64,000 nucleotides of DNA from Sandarakinorhabdus limnophila DSM 17366 (GTDB taxonomy: Bacteria; Pseudomonadota; Alphaproteobacteria; Sphingomonadales; Sphingomonadaceae): NCBI RefSeq assembly GCF_000420765.1, contig NZ_ATVO01000007.1, positions 162,513 to 226,512 on the forward strand, in the 5' to 3' direction. The notes beneath the pieces are model-generated. The model was not told the DNA's origin. It did no database searches and saw only the letters and a list, made by a program, of their open reading frames with translations. A program made the position numbers and the translations under genes. Positions 18,755 through 29,928 of the stretch are shown in pieces. Position 1 is the first letter of the stretch. The number at the start of each line of letters is the position of its first letter.

Positions 18755-19470
18755 GCGGTCAGCCGCCGCTCCACATCGGTCCACAATCCAGCGATGGCGG
18801 TGGCGGCCGGGCTGCTGCGGCCAGCGAGCAGGGGCTGGCGCGTAGCGGTCATGGCTTCGACGGCGGCGGCATAGGGGATCACCGGCCATTCGGGATGCGC
18901 GGCCAGTGCCTCACGGTGCAGGCCCTTGCGGCGATCGGCCATGGAAAACGCTGGCATCACCGGCGGCGGTGATTTCATTTCAGCAGCGAGGTGTTGCGTC
19001 AACTGCTCCAGCGCCCGCGTGGAGAGCGGCGAGGGGATCAGCGGCACCACGATGAGATCGGCCGCGCGGAACAGTTGATCGGCCAATTCAGTGAGACCAG
19101 GCGGGCAATCAAGGATGATGCGATCATAGCGATCTTCCAGTGATTTCAGCGCTTTTTTCAGCCGCTTTTCACCTTCCGTGGCAAGATCGGCCTCCAGCCG
19201 GCGCAGCGAGCGATCAGCGGCCAGCACATCGAGATTGGGGAAGGCGGTCGGCTGCACCAGATCGGCGAGATCGGCTTCGGCGAGGCCCTTGCGGGCCTTG
19301 GCACCGGCGCGCGGTTCTACCTTCAGCAGCCAGCTGGCAGCACCCTGAGCGTCCAGATCCCACAGCAGGGTGCGCCGACCCGAAAGCGTAGCCGCAGCAT
19401 GGGCCAGGTTGACGGCCAGCGCAGTCTTGCCCACCCCGCCCTTCACGCTGAACAGGGCGATGCAGCGCAT
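18751..19470 (-). CDS. ParA/MinD-type P-loop ATPase
   Basis: The 239-residue protein carries the deviant Walker A box VKGGVGKT (residues 9-16), a Walker A' WDLDAQGAAS and a Walker B LDCPPG. It resembles a standalone ParA-family ATPase of the Soj/CobQ type. No parB or centromere-like sites are adjacent, so a role in replicon partition is not supported; positioning of another cellular cargo is equally possible. It follows merR by 7 bases as the last gene of the rpmF-plsX-fabH-ihfA-merR direction. Its stop codon overlaps the mcr stop on the opposite strand. Confidence 0.85.
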   Translation of the reverse strand: MRCIALFSVKGGVGKTALAVNLAHAAATLSGRRTLLWDLDAQGAASWLLKVEPRAGAKARKGLAEADLADLVQPTAFPNLDVLAADRSLRRLEADLATEGEKRLKKALKSLEDRYDRIILDCPPGLTELADQLFRAADLIVVPLIPSPLSTRALEQLTQHLAAEMKSPPPVMPAFSMADRRKGLHREALAAHPEWPVIPYAAAVEAMTATRQPLLAGRSSPAATAIAGLWTDVERRLTA

Positions 19471-19477
19471 GTGCGGA

Positions 19478-19837
19478 TCAGGCCGCCAACGCGGCGGCGA
19501 GGCGATTGCGAATGGCGATCAGGGCCTGGCGATCCGGACCTGGCCTGCTGGCAGCGGGCATCGTGGCAGGAGACGCCGGCTCTTTCGCCGCTGCACCCTT
19601 TCCGGCCAGGGCCAGCTGCGCGCCGCGGATGGTCATGCCATCATCGTGCAGCAACGCCTTGATCTGGCGCAGCAAACTCATGTCCACCGGGCGGTAGTAG
19701 CGGCGCCCGCCGGCGCGCTTCAGAGGCTGCAGCATAGAAAAGCGGGTTTCCCAAAAGCGCAGCACATGCGCCGGAACGCCGATCTCTTCGGCAGCTTCGG
19801 AAATGGTGCGGAACGCTGTATCGGATTTTTCAGTCAC
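19478..19837 (-). CDS. MerR family transcriptional regulator
   Basis: The 119-residue protein starts at a GTG (19835-19837) with AAGG at proper spacing. The N-terminal winged helix-turn-helix reads [19 protein letters not shown] and continues with [10 protein letters not shown], the usual MerR DNA-binding signature. The C-terminus is short and Ala/Pro-rich with no metal-binding cysteines. Across alphaproteobacteria a regulator of this type sits next to ihfA. The gap to ihfA is 15 bases, indicating one transcript. The inducer and targets are unknown. Confidence 0.88.
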   Translation of the reverse strand: MTEKSDTAFRTISEAAEEIGVPAHVLRFWETRFSMLQPLKRAGGRRYYRPVDMSLLRQIKALLHDDGMTIRGAQLALAGKGAAAKEPASPATMPAASRPGPDRQALIAIRNRLAAALAA

Positions 19838-19852
19838 GTTCCGCCTTCTCGC

Positions 19853-20152
19853 TTACTTGTTGATCGCTTCGCGCAGCAGCTGGCTGGGCCGGAAGGTCAA
19901 CACGGTGCGCGGCTCGATTGGCACTTCGACCCCGGTCTTGGGATTGCGGCCAACGCGCAAGCCCTTGCTTCGCAACACGAAACTGCCGAAACTCGAAATC
20001 TTGATGTTGCCGCCGGCAATCAGGGCATCGCTGATGCGATCCAGAACCTGTTCGACCAGTTGCGCCGATTCGGTGCGCGACAGGCCAATTTCACGATGAA
20101 CCGCGTCGGCCAGATCGGCACGTGTGACGCTTCCTGCTGCTGTGGTGGCCAC
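19853..20152 (-). CDS. ihfA: Integration host factor subunit alpha
   Basis: The 99-residue HU/IHF-fold protein starts at a GTG behind GGGGGAAG. The DNA-bending beta-arm sequence [19 protein letters not shown] contains the NP motif whose proline intercalates into [17 protein letters not shown] is the IHF/HU core. IHF alpha pairs with IHF beta (not in this window) to bend DNA sharply in transcription, recombination and replication. The neighbourhood, downstream of fabH and upstream of a merR gene, is the usual alphaproteobacterial context. Confidence 0.93.
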   Translation of the reverse strand: MATTAAGSVTRADLADAVHREIGLSRTESAQLVEQVLDRISDALIAGGNIKISSFGSFVLRSKGLRVGRNPKTGVEVPIEPRTVLTFRPSQLLREAINK

Positions 20153-20230
20153 GACTTCCCCCCATTTTGCTGCCTGCCCAGCAGCGATTGACCCGATTGG
20201 TGAGGCAAAACGGCAAACGTACCCTGTTAT

Positions 20231-20260
20231 TGCGTGATTTTACGCGATTTTTCGCGATTC
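20231..20260. promoter_or_regulatory. Three 10-bp phased repeats (T-N-CGYGATTT) upstream of ihfA
   Basis: TGCGTGATTT, TACGCGATTT and TTCGCGATTC follow one another with an exact 10-bp period, about 80 bases before the ihfA start. The spacing of one helical turn would put all three on one face of the DNA. A binding site for a regulator or for IHF itself is possible. No exact IHF consensus was seen. Confidence 0.35.
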
Positions 20261-20278
20261 GCTATACCTATTGTCGCA

Positions 20279-20294
20279 CCCCCGATTTCGGGGG
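20279..20294 (-). terminator. Hairpin between fabH and ihfA
   Basis: CCCCCG and CGGGGG form a 6-bp GC stem with a 4-base loop just beyond the fabH stop. There is no clear T-run on the minus strand, so intrinsic termination is uncertain. It may separate the fabH operon from ihfA. Confidence 0.35.
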
Positions 20295-20302
20295 CGATCC
20301 GG

Positions 20303-21283
20303 CTACCAGCGGACGGCCGCGGCACCCCAGGTGAAGCCGCCGCCCATGGCTTCCAGCAGCAGCAAATCGCCGGGCTGGATGCGGCCATCGCGCACGGCTG
20401 TGTCCAACGCCAGCGGCACCGAAGCGGCCGACGTGTTGGCGTGGCTGTCGACCGTCACCACCACCTGATCGGGTGAAATGTTCAGCTTCTTCGCGGTGGC
20501 TTCCAGGATGCGCAGATTGGCCTGGTGCGGCACCACCCATGCGACATCGCTGGCTTGCAGAGATGCCGCCTCAAGAACTTCGCCCATCACGCTGGAAAGA
20601 TTGGTGACGGCGTGGCGGAAAACTTCCTTGCCCTTCATCCGCAGCTTGCCGGTGGTGCCGGTTGAACCCGGTCCGCCATCAACATAGAGCAGATCGTTGT
20701 AGCGCCCGTCGCTGTGTAGGCGGCAGGCGATGACGCCGCGATCACTGGCATTGTCGCCGGGCTGCGCCTGCGCTTCCAGCACGATGGCGCCCGCGCCATC
20801 GCCGAACAGCACGGCGGTGGTGCGGTCGTCCCAATCAAGGATGTGGCTGAAGGTTTCGGCGCCGATCACCAGCGCGCGATTGTGGCCACCAGTGGCCAGC
20901 AGAGAATCCGCCACGGTGAGGGCATAGAGGAAACCCGAACACACCGCAGCCACATCAAACGCGACGCCGTGTATCATGCCCAGCTTGTGCTGCACCACGG
21001 TGGCGACGGCGGGAAAGGTTTGATCCGGCGTGGCGGTGGCGACAATGATCAGATCAATGTCGGCCGGGGACTTGCCGGCGGCTTCCAGCGCGCGCTGTGC
21101 GGCGGCGACGGCAAGGTCAGACGTGAACTCGCCCGGAGCCGCAATATGGCGACGGCGGATGCCAGTGCGCTCGATGATCCATTCATCCGACGTGTCGAGC
21201 CGGGCGGCCAGATCCGTGTTGCTCAGCACGGTTTGCGGCAGATAGCTGCCGGTGCCGATAATGACGGAACGGCGCTTGCTCAT
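20303..21283 (-). CDS. fabH: Beta-ketoacyl-ACP synthase III (FabH)
   Basis: The 326-residue thiolase-fold enzyme condenses acetyl-CoA with malonyl-ACP to start fatty-acid synthesis. The catalytic cysteine is C115 in DVAAVCSGF, and the His and Asn of the triad lie in PHQANLRI and HANTSAASV. The length is typical. Its ATG overlaps the plsX stop as ATGA, so the two genes are translationally coupled. This fits the standard rpmF-plsX-fabH lipid operon. Confidence 0.96.
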   Translation of the reverse strand: MSKRRSVIIGTGSYLPQTVLSNTDLAARLDTSDEWIIERTGIRRRHIAAPGEFTSDLAVAAAQRALEAAGKSPADIDLIIVATATPDQTFPAVATVVQHKLGMIHGVAFDVAAVCSGFLYALTVADSLLATGGHNRALVIGAETFSHILDWDDRTTAVLFGDGAGAIVLEAQAQPGDNASDRGVIACRLHSDGRYNDLLYVDGGPGSTGTTGKLRMKGKEVFRHAVTNLSSVMGEVLEAASLQASDVAWVVPHQANLRILEATAKKLNISPDQVVVTVDSHANTSAASVPLALDTAVRDGRIQPGDLLLLEAMGGGFTWGAAAVRW

Positions 21284-22341
21284 GCCGCGTCGGGCTCCAG
21301 GGTGGTCGCCAGCGCCATGTTAACGCCGGCGAGATCGTCGCGAATGCGGCGGTTGACGTCGTCGGTCACCAGATCATGTGCCACGCCGATGGCATTGGCG
21401 AGGCCCCGGGCATTGGCGCTGCCGTGGCTTTTGACCACGATGCCGTTGAGGCCCAGGAACACCGCGCCATTGTGGGCGTTAGGATCGAGATGGGCACGCA
21501 GCGATTCGAGCGCGCCGCGGGCGATGAAATAGCCCAGCTTGCCCCAGATCGACGAGCGAAAGGCATTGCCGAGCAGGCCGGTGACCAGACGACTGGTGCC
21601 TTCGGCCGTCTTCAAGGCAATGTTGCCGGAGAAGCCATCGGTGACCACCACATCGACATCGCCGGAACCGATCTTGTCCCCTTCGACAAAGCCGAGGAAC
21701 TGCATCGGCAGGCGCGCGCCTTTCAGCACGGTCGCGGCAGCGCGGATCTCGCCGGTGCCCTTCAATTCTTCCTCGCCGATGTTGAGCAGGGCGACCTTGG
21801 GGCGTTCCAGCCCCAGCACGGTGCGTGCAAACGCCGCGCCCATCACAGCAAACTGCACGAGGTTGGTGACATCGCATTCGGTGTTGGCGCCCAGATCGAG
21901 CATCACCGATTCGGATTTCAGCGTGGGCAGCACCGCCGCCAGGGCCGGGCGATCAATGCCCGGCATGGTGCGCAGCGAGAACAGCGACATCGCCATCAGG
22001 GCGCCAGTGTTGCCGGCCGAAACGGCGGCATTGGCCTTGCCCTGTTTCACGGCATCGATGGCCATGCCCATTGATGTGGTGCGGGCCCGGCGCAGGGCTT
22101 GGCTGGGCTTGTCGCTCATGGCGACAACATCTTCGCTGTGGATGACTTCAGCGCGCGCGGCGAGGCGCGGCCAGCGCGCCAGTTCAGCAGCGATCACCGG
22201 CTGGTGGCCGAACAGCAAGAAGGAAAGGCGCGGATAGCGTTCGGCAGCAATATCAGCCGCAGCAACGGCTTCGGCGGCGCCGGCCTCGCCGCTCATCACA
22301 TCAAGCGCAATGACCGGATCCCGGTTTGGCGTGCCTGTCAT
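21280..22341 (-). CDS. plsX: Phosphate acyltransferase PlsX
   Basis: The 353-residue protein starts at the ATG at 22339-22341. The open frame extends upstream into rpmF but without family similarity. The N-terminus [12 protein letters not shown] corresponds to the PlsX signature DxMGGD, here with Ser-Gly-Glu. [21 protein letters not shown] and [11 protein letters not shown] are conserved. PlsX makes acyl-phosphate from acyl-ACP for phospholipid synthesis. It overlaps fabH by 4 bases and follows rpmF by 31 bases. Confidence 0.95.
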   Translation of the reverse strand: MTGTPNRDPVIALDVMSGEAGAAEAVAAADIAAERYPRLSFLLFGHQPVIAAELARWPRLAARAEVIHSEDVVAMSDKPSQALRRARTTSMGMAIDAVKQGKANAAVSAGNTGALMAMSLFSLRTMPGIDRPALAAVLPTLKSESVMLDLGANTECDVTNLVQFAVMGAAFARTVLGLERPKVALLNIGEEELKGTGEIRAAATVLKGARLPMQFLGFVEGDKIGSGDVDVVVTDGFSGNIALKTAEGTSRLVTGLLGNAFRSSIWGKLGYFIARGALESLRAHLDPNAHNGAVFLGLNGIVVKSHGSANARGLANAIGVAHDLVTDDVNRRIRDDLAGVNMALATTLEPDAA

Positions 22342-22372
22342 AGGAAACCGGGCCAGCCTGCCGGGCACCAAG

Positions 22373-22552
22373 TCAGGCTTCGACGGCGACGACTTCGCGG
22401 CCGTTGTAGAAGCCGCAGGCCCCGCACAGGTTGTGCGGTAGCTTGAGCTCACCGCAGTTCGGGCATTCCTGGAACTGGGTCGCGGTCAGCGCGTGATGGC
22501 TGCGACGCATGTTGCGGCGGGAAGGCGAGGTCTTGCGCTTGGGAACGGCCAT
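22373..22552 (-). CDS. rpmF: 50S ribosomal protein L32
   Basis: The 59-residue protein begins [19 protein letters not shown], the invariant start of L32. The ATG is at 22550-22552. It carries the four-cysteine zinc ribbon CPNCG and CGACG. L32 is a late-assembling large-subunit protein near the peptidyl-transferase exit side. It heads the rpmF-plsX-fabH operon, an arrangement widely conserved in bacteria. It is divergent from recN across 230 bases. Confidence 0.96.
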   Translation of the reverse strand: MAVPKRKTSPSRRNMRRSHHALTATQFQECPNCGELKLPHNLCGACGFYNGREVVAVEA

Positions 22553-22782
22553 GAGGCACCTGTATCCATCAATCTGAAAGCGGTCGTTAGTGCCCCAACC
22601 CGGTGCGTCCTGAATGCCAACGGCCACAGCAAAAGGCCGGGCCAGATGCCCCGGATTAACGGCGAAGGAGGCGGCTATATTCGATTCTGCCTGAAGTGCA
22701 AGCAGGAATGGCATGAGGGGATGTTGCGGGCCTGTGAAAATGCCTCTCGCGCCCGCGTAGTGGGATGGGCTAACACAGCGCC

Positions 22783-24435
22783 GTGTTGACCGCGCTTGCC
22801 ATCCAGAATGTCGTGCTGATCGAGGCGTTGGCCATCGAGTTCGCGCCGGGCCTTGTTGTGCTTACGGGCGAGACAGGGGCGGGCAAATCCATCCTGCTTG
22901 ATGCGCTGGGGCTCGTGCTGGGCAGCCGTGCCGATGCGGGGCTGGTGCGGGCTGGCAGCGATACGGCGCGGGTGGTGGCAGAATTTGATGTGGGCGCAGG
23001 TCATCCGGCTCGCGCGCTGCTGGCGGAAAACGAGCTGGAGGCCGATGGCGCCATCATCCTGCGCCGCCAATTGAAGGCCGATGGCGGCAGCCGGGCGTTC
23101 GTGAATGATCAGCCGGTTTCGGCGACGCTGCTGCGCGAATTGGGCGCGGCACTGGTGGAAATCCACGGCCAGCATGACGAACGCGGGCTGTTGAGCCCGA
23201 AGGGGCATCGGGCGCTGCTGGATCAGTTTGCGGGTCTTGGTGACCATCTGCTGGCGGCTCGTGACAATTGGGAGGCGGCACGGGCGGCGCGGGCGGCGGC
23301 GGCTGGCGCACGCGCGAAATTGGCTGCTGACCAACGTGATCGCGAGTGGCTGGAGCATGCCGTGGCCGAACTGGACGCGCTGGACATGCAGCCAGGCGAG
23401 GAGGAAGAACTCGCGCTCGCTCGCGCCGCCATGCAGAAGGGCGCGCGGCTGACCGACGACCTGGCGACGATCTCGGAACTGTTTGGGCAGGGTAGCACCA
23501 CCTTGGCGCAGGGCGCCCGCCGGCTCGACCGGATTTCGGGTGAGCATTCGCTGCTTACCGCTGCGCTCGAGGCGCTGGACCGAGCGCTGGTGGAGGCTGG
23601 CGAGGCGGAGACAAAGCTGGCCGAAGCTGTTCACGCGCTGGATGCCGATCCGGCGCGGCTGGAGCAGGTGGAAAGCCGGCTGTTTGAACTGCGCGGTCTG
23701 GCCCGCAAGCATAAGGTGACGGCCGAGGCGCTGCCAGTGCTGGCGGCGGAACTGAAGGCGCGCGCAGCCGCGCTGGTGGCGGGCGAGGAAGGGCTGGCGG
23801 CGCTGGATGCAGCGGTGGTGAAGGCCGAGGCGGCCTATGCAAGCGCGGCCGCTGCCCTGAGCAAGGCCCGGGTTGCCGCCGCCTCCCGACTGGATGCGGC
23901 GGTCGCGGCCGAACTCAAGCCGCTGAAGCTCGACGCCGCGCGCTTCCGCACCCGCATCACCCCTCTGCCGCAGAGCGAGTGGGGGCCGGAGGGGCAGGAA
24001 CGGGTGGAATATGAGATCGCCACCAACCCCGGCGCCGATTTCGCCCCGCTGATCAAGATTGCTTCGGGCGGGGAACTTTCGCGCTTCATCCTAGCGCTGA
24101 AGGTGGCGCTGGCCAGCACCGGCAGCGCCGGCACCATGATTTTCGACGAGATTGATCGCGGCGTTGGCGGCGCGGTGGCATCGGCCATTGGTGACCGGCT
24201 GGCGCGGCTGGCCGGCGAGGCGCAGGTGCTGGTTGTCACCCACAGCCCGCAGGTGGCGGCGCGTGGCCACAGCCAGTGGCGGATCGAAAAATCGGTGGAA
24301 GACGGCAGCACTCGCACCAGCCTTGCCCAGCTGGCGCCGACCGAGCGCCAGGAAGAAATTGCCCGCATGTTGTCGGGCGCCGATGTTACCCCCGAAGCCC
24401 GCGCGCAGGCGGCCCGGCTGTTAGAAGGAGTTTGA
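22783..24435 (+). CDS. recN: DNA repair protein RecN
   Basis: The 550-residue SMC-like ATPase begins at a GTG (22783), with the P-loop GETGAGKS at residues 29-36. A central region of about 300 residues is Ala/Leu/Glu-rich and predicted to be coiled coil. The C-terminal ABC signature SGGELSRF is followed by Walker [13 protein letters not shown]. RecN holds DNA ends in double-strand-break repair. No Shine-Dalgarno sequence is obvious before the GTG, and no LexA box was recognised by eye. The serine hydrolase gene starts 3 bases after its stop. Confidence 0.95.
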   Translation: MLTALAIQNVVLIEALAIEFAPGLVVLTGETGAGKSILLDALGLVLGSRADAGLVRAGSDTARVVAEFDVGAGHPARALLAENELEADGAIILRRQLKADGGSRAFVNDQPVSATLLRELGAALVEIHGQHDERGLLSPKGHRALLDQFAGLGDHLLAARDNWEAARAARAAAAGARAKLAADQRDREWLEHAVAELDALDMQPGEEEELALARAAMQKGARLTDDLATISELFGQGSTTLAQGARRLDRISGEHSLLTAALEALDRALVEAGEAETKLAEAVHALDADPARLEQVESRLFELRGLARKHKVTAEALPVLAAELKARAAALVAGEEGLAALDAAVVKAEAAYASAAAALSKARVAAASRLDAAVAAELKPLKLDAARFRTRITPLPQSEWGPEGQERVEYEIATNPGADFAPLIKIASGGELSRFILALKVALASTGSAGTMIFDEIDRGVGGAVASAIGDRLARLAGEAQVLVVTHSPQVAARGHSQWRIEKSVEDGSTRTSLAQLAPTERQEEIARMLSGADVTPEARAQAARLLEGV

Positions 24436-24438
24436 TCC

Positions 24439-25749
24439 ATGGTTGCTTTTGATCGTCGCCAACTGCTTTCGGCTATCGCTCTGGCGGCCGCTGGGCCAGC
24501 GGCCGCGCAACTGCCGCTGCGTCGCCAGGCCCCGCTGAGGCATGATGCGGTACAGTCGCTGATCGATGCCTATGTCGCCAAGGGCGCGGTGCCCGGCGCC
24601 GTGGTGGCGCTGGTGGAGCCAGGCAAGCACAAGCCGGTGTTCGTCTCGGCCGGGGTGACGGCCTTTGGCGGCAACGAGAAGGCCACGCCCGATACGCTAT
24701 GGCGGATCTATTCGATGTCCAAGCCGATCACGGCGATGGCCATCATGCAGCGCGTGGCCACCGGCGAATTGAAGTTGGATCAGCCGATCGCCGACATCAT
24801 GCCGGAATTTCGCGACATGAAGGTGCTCGTCGGTCCCGACAAGGGCCTCGAATCGCGCCCGGCGGCCCGCCCGATCACCGTGCGTCACCTGCTCACCCAC
24901 ACGGCGGGTTTTTCCTATACGATCAACGGCAACGGCCCGCTGGAAAAGGAATACAAGCGGCTGGGCATCCAGCCCGGCAGCGTGCCGGCCTTCCTGCAGC
25001 CCGGCGACGGCGCGCTGCCCGATTTGCAGGTGATGGCACAATCCTTGGCTGGCCTGCCGCTGGCGCTCGATCCCGGCACGGCGTGGAAATATTCGATCAG
25101 TCTCGATGTTGCCGGCGCGCTGCTGGAACGGCTGACCGGCATGAGCTTTGACAAGGTGCTGGAGCAGCAGATCCTGGGGCCCCTGGGCATGAAGGACACC
25201 GGTTTCTGGGCGAAGGACAAGACGCGTCTGGCAGCCAATTATCTGTGGACCGCGCCCGGTACCACCAAGGTGCTGGAGAAACCGATTCCGATCTCGGTGC
25301 TGGAAAAGGATGGCTTCACCACGCGGCCGCGCCTGCTGTCGGGCGGCGGCGGGATGGTGGGATCGGCGCGGGATTATGCGAAATTTGCCCAGATGGTCCT
25401 GAACGAAGGCGAATATGAAGGCCGCACCATCCTGCCGCGGGGCACGGCGCGCCTGGCAACCAGCAACCTCATGCCGCCCGGCGTGTTTTTCGACAATCAG
25501 CACGGCTTTGGTGCCGGCGGGCGGGTGACCCTGTTTGATACCCGCCAGGGCGCTGGCCTGAGCCGGGCCGGCTGGGCCGGCAGCACGGCCGATGCCTTTG
25601 GCTGGGGCGGGGCCGCCGGCACCCTGTTCATGGCCGATAGTGTGCGCCAGTTCGGCGTGGTGCTGATGTTGCAGACCATGGGCGACAGCCGGTTGCAGCG
25701 TGATGCTGATCTGGCGTCGGCGCTGGCCCGGGATGCGGATGGCCGGTGA
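24439..25749 (+). CDS. Serine hydrolase of the beta-lactamase class C / esterase family, exported
   Basis: The 436-residue protein has an RR-containing signal peptide (MVAFDRRQLLSAIALAAAG, ending AAAQ). The SxxK motif is S92-M-S-K95 in WRIYSMSKPITAMA. KYSISLDVAG stands where the family has its YxN or YSN motif, and LSGGGGMVGSARDYAKFAQ is also typical. The length and HLLTHTAGFSYT phrase fit the beta-lactamase-related penicillin-binding-fold esterases rather than true AmpC. It has a strong AAGGAG site and follows recN by 3 bases, while its stop overlaps the next gene's GTG. The substrate is unknown. Confidence 0.88.
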   Translation: MVAFDRRQLLSAIALAAAGPAAAQLPLRRQAPLRHDAVQSLIDAYVAKGAVPGAVVALVEPGKHKPVFVSAGVTAFGGNEKATPDTLWRIYSMSKPITAMAIMQRVATGELKLDQPIADIMPEFRDMKVLVGPDKGLESRPAARPITVRHLLTHTAGFSYTINGNGPLEKEYKRLGIQPGSVPAFLQPGDGALPDLQVMAQSLAGLPLALDPGTAWKYSISLDVAGALLERLTGMSFDKVLEQQILGPLGMKDTGFWAKDKTRLAANYLWTAPGTTKVLEKPIPISVLEKDGFTTRPRLLSGGGGMVGSARDYAKFAQMVLNEGEYEGRTILPRGTARLATSNLMPPGVFFDNQHGFGAGGRVTLFDTRQGAGLSRAGWAGSTADAFGWGGAAGTLFMADSVRQFGVVLMLQTMGDSRLQRDADLASALARDADGR

Positions 25750-26156
25750 AACCTGAGGGCCTTGTTCGCTGGCTGGTGCGGCTGGTTCTGGCGCTGGCCT
25801 ATGGCTTTGTGGGCTATGTCCATCTGAAAAGCCCGGAAGGCTTTCTACCGATCATGCCCGAATTCGTGCCGTTTCCGCGCGAAGTGGTGTTGGCCACCGG
25901 CGTGGCGGAAATTGCCGGCGCCATCGGCCTGATGATCCCGCGCCTGCGTGTCGCGGCGGCATGGGGCCTTGCGGCCTATGCAGTGTGCGTATTCCCGGCC
26001 AACATCAAGCACGCAGTGGAAGGCATTGCTCTGGGCGGACAAGTGGCCGGCATGGGCTATCACGTGCCGCGTTTGCTGGCCCAGCCGGTGATCGTCTGGT
26101 GGGCCCTGTGGGCCGGCGGCATCACCGATTGGCCGTTCAGGCGGAAGACGCGCTGA
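25746..26156 (+). CDS. DoxX-like small integral membrane protein
   Basis: The 136-residue protein starts at a GTG that overlaps the serine hydrolase stop (GTGA). Four hydrophobic segments are visible, with GYVHLKSPEGFLPIMPEF after the first and ATGVAEIAGAIGLMIPRLR in the second. These match the DoxX-like family, in which members support redox or lipid processes at the inner membrane. The function here is unknown. Translational coupling suggests co-expression with the hydrolase. Confidence 0.8.
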   Translation: MKPEGLVRWLVRLVLALAYGFVGYVHLKSPEGFLPIMPEFVPFPREVVLATGVAEIAGAIGLMIPRLRVAAAWGLAAYAVCVFPANIKHAVEGIALGGQVAGMGYHVPRLLAQPVIVWWALWAGGITDWPFRRKTR

Positions 26157-26225
26157 TGTTCGTCGGGCATTTCGCGGCACCGATGAGGCTGGCCAGCGCT
26201 TGGGCAAGGATACGCATGAACGACG

Positions 26226-26264
26226 CCCCACCTGTGCCGGCTGTCGCGGGCGCCCAAGGTGGGG
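26226..26264. other. Hairpin in the 26157-26340 gap
   Basis: CCCCACCT (26226-26233) can pair with AGGTGGGG (26257-26264) around a 23-base loop. There is no T-run. Nothing else is recognised between the DoxX-like gene and 26334 except a direct repeat of GTGCCGGCTGT. It could be the transcript end of the upstream operon. Confidence 0.3.
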
Positions 26265-26333
26265 AGGCACTCGCGACCCGGCGGCGAGCAGGTCCTGGGG
26301 GGATTGAGCGCGCAACCGGTGCCGGCTGTATCT

Positions 26334-26356
26334 GATAATAATTACACTCGTGTAAT
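26334..26356 (+). promoter_or_regulatory. Candidate promoter and palindromic operator before the ligA leader
   Basis: GATAAT at 26334-26339 is a plausible -10 box. It is followed at once by the perfect 7-bp inverted repeat ATTACAC-TC-GTGTAAT (26341-26356), which would overlap the transcription start. Short AT-rich palindromes of this form are typical operators for TetR-type regulators. No good -35 box is visible. Confidence 0.45.
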
Positions 26357-28728
<2,372 letters not shown>

Positions 28729-28857
28729 CTAGATGTAATCCATGCGTTCAGGGCATGGCTGATGCCCGATCTGCTGCACTGCACAAAGGCGTGTGACAGT
28801 CTTATTACAGCTCTTGTCAGCCGGGAATTGGCCCGGCTCATCAACAGGAGCGTACCA

Positions 28858-29007
28858 ATGAAAGTCGTATCGACTGAATTTGAACCGCAGGTGCGCGCTG
28901 TTCCGGTTGCCGAAGTCTTGGCCCCGGTCCGCCCCCTGCCGATCCGCAAGCGTCGCATCATGCTGACGCCCGCTGCGGTCGAAGCCCGTCTGTTCCACGC
29001 GCTCTAA
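28858..29007 (+). CDS. Small hypothetical protein, 49 residues
   Basis: An ATG at 28858 sits 8 bases after AACAGGAG, and the product is MKVVSTEFEPQVRAVPVAEV followed by a Pro/Arg-rich middle with KRRIM and the end ARLFHAL. No signal peptide, membrane segment or known motif is seen. A GC hairpin (GCCGGG/CCCGGC at 28820-28837) lies just upstream of the ribosome site, and a terminator-like hairpin follows. The strong ribosome site and independent terminator support a real gene. The function is unknown. Confidence 0.6.
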   Translation: MKVVSTEFEPQVRAVPVAEVLAPVRPLPIRKRRIMLTPAAVEARLFHAL

Positions 29008-29023
29008 GGCGCGTTGAACAGGC

Positions 29024-29041
29024 GCAAGCCTTTAGGCTTGC
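29024..29041. terminator. Bidirectional hairpin between the 49-codon gene and prmA
   Basis: GCAAGCCT and AGGCTTGC form a perfect 8-bp inverted repeat with a 2-base centre, overlapping the last codons of prmA. On the plus strand CACCTCTTTCTTC follows, only moderately T-rich. It probably serves both convergent genes. Confidence 0.5.
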
Positions 29042-29928
29042 ACCTCTTTCTTCGTCAGAACCAGGCAGGGCCATTCCGCCCTGCGGTCCATCGGCCACGC
29101 CGGCACCAACCCGTGCCGGCGATAGGCGTTGGCGACGGCGCGTTGCTGGTGGTGGAGAAGCCCCGCCATCACCAGCACGCCGCCGGGCGCGATCACCCGC
29201 GCCATGTCCCGCGCCAGCGCGATCAGCGGCGGCGCCAATATGTTGGCCAGCACCAGATCATAGGGCGCCCGATTGCGCAGCGCCGGGGCAGCAAGCCCTG
29301 GGCAAACCGCCAGAGCCATGCGCCCGGCACATGTTCCTGCGACAAAATGGTTCAGCGCCAGATTTTCCGCCGCCACGTCGATGGCGATTGGATCGATGTC
29401 GCTGGCAATGGCCCGTGCGCTGCGATTGGCCTGCAGGGCCGCCATGGCCAGCACACCGGTGCCGGTGCCGATATCGGCGATGTTCCGGAAATCACGGATT
29501 TCTTTCAGGCGCGCTATCGCCGCCATGCAGCCATGCGTGGTGGCGTGCTGGCCGGTGCCGAAGGCCAGGCCTGCTTCGATGCGGAAGGCCCAATCGCCGA
29601 TGCGCACCGCATCGGCGTGATCGGCGGTGTGGATGATGAAGCGCCCGGCCCGCACCGGCACCAGGTCGCGCTGCGACATGGTCGTCCAGTCGGCTTCGGG
29701 CAGGTCTTCCAGCATTGGGTTGGCGGCAGACGGGAACAGGCCGATGACCAGATCGACCGACGCGGCATCCGGTTCGTCAGCGAAATAGGCGGTCAACACC
29801 CAGTTATCGGGTTTGGACGGGTCGGGCTCCTCGACATTGAGCGTTGGTGGTTCCTCCATCAACTCGAACAGGTCGGGCAGGGTTTCTGCTTCGGCGCGGT
29901 TGACCGCGAAACGCAGCGCCCAGCTCAT
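29032..29928 (-). CDS. prmA: Ribosomal protein L11 methyltransferase
   Basis: The 298-residue protein starts at the ATG at 29926-29928, overlapping the hisZ stop (ATGA). An open frame 13 codons longer has no family support. The SAM-binding motif DIGTGTGVLAMAAL and the LVLANILAPPL motif are those of PrmA, as is AFGTGQHATTHGC. It trimethylates ribosomal protein L11. It is the last gene of the serC-serA-hisZ-prmA direction. Confidence 0.9.
   Translation of the reverse strand: MSWALRFAVNRAEAETLPDLFELMEEPPTLNVEEPDPSKPDNWVLTAYFADEPDAASVDLVIGLFPSAANPMLEDLPEADWTTMSQRDLVPVRAGRFIIHTADHADAVRIGDWAFRIEAGLAFGTGQHATTHGCMAAIARLKEIRDFRNIADIGTGTGVLAMAALQANRSARAIASDIDPIAIDVAAENLALNHFVAGTCAGRMALAVCPGLAAPALRNRAPYDLVLANILAPPLIALARDMARVIAPGGVLVMAGLLHHQQRAVANAYRRHGLVPAWPMDRRAEWPCLVLTKKEVQA

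Noticed and set aside
26157..26340. Possible SRP or tmRNA gene before ligA
   Set aside because: The conserved SRP GGAAGGAAGC-type core and any tmRNA tag-peptide or tRNA-like piece were not found.
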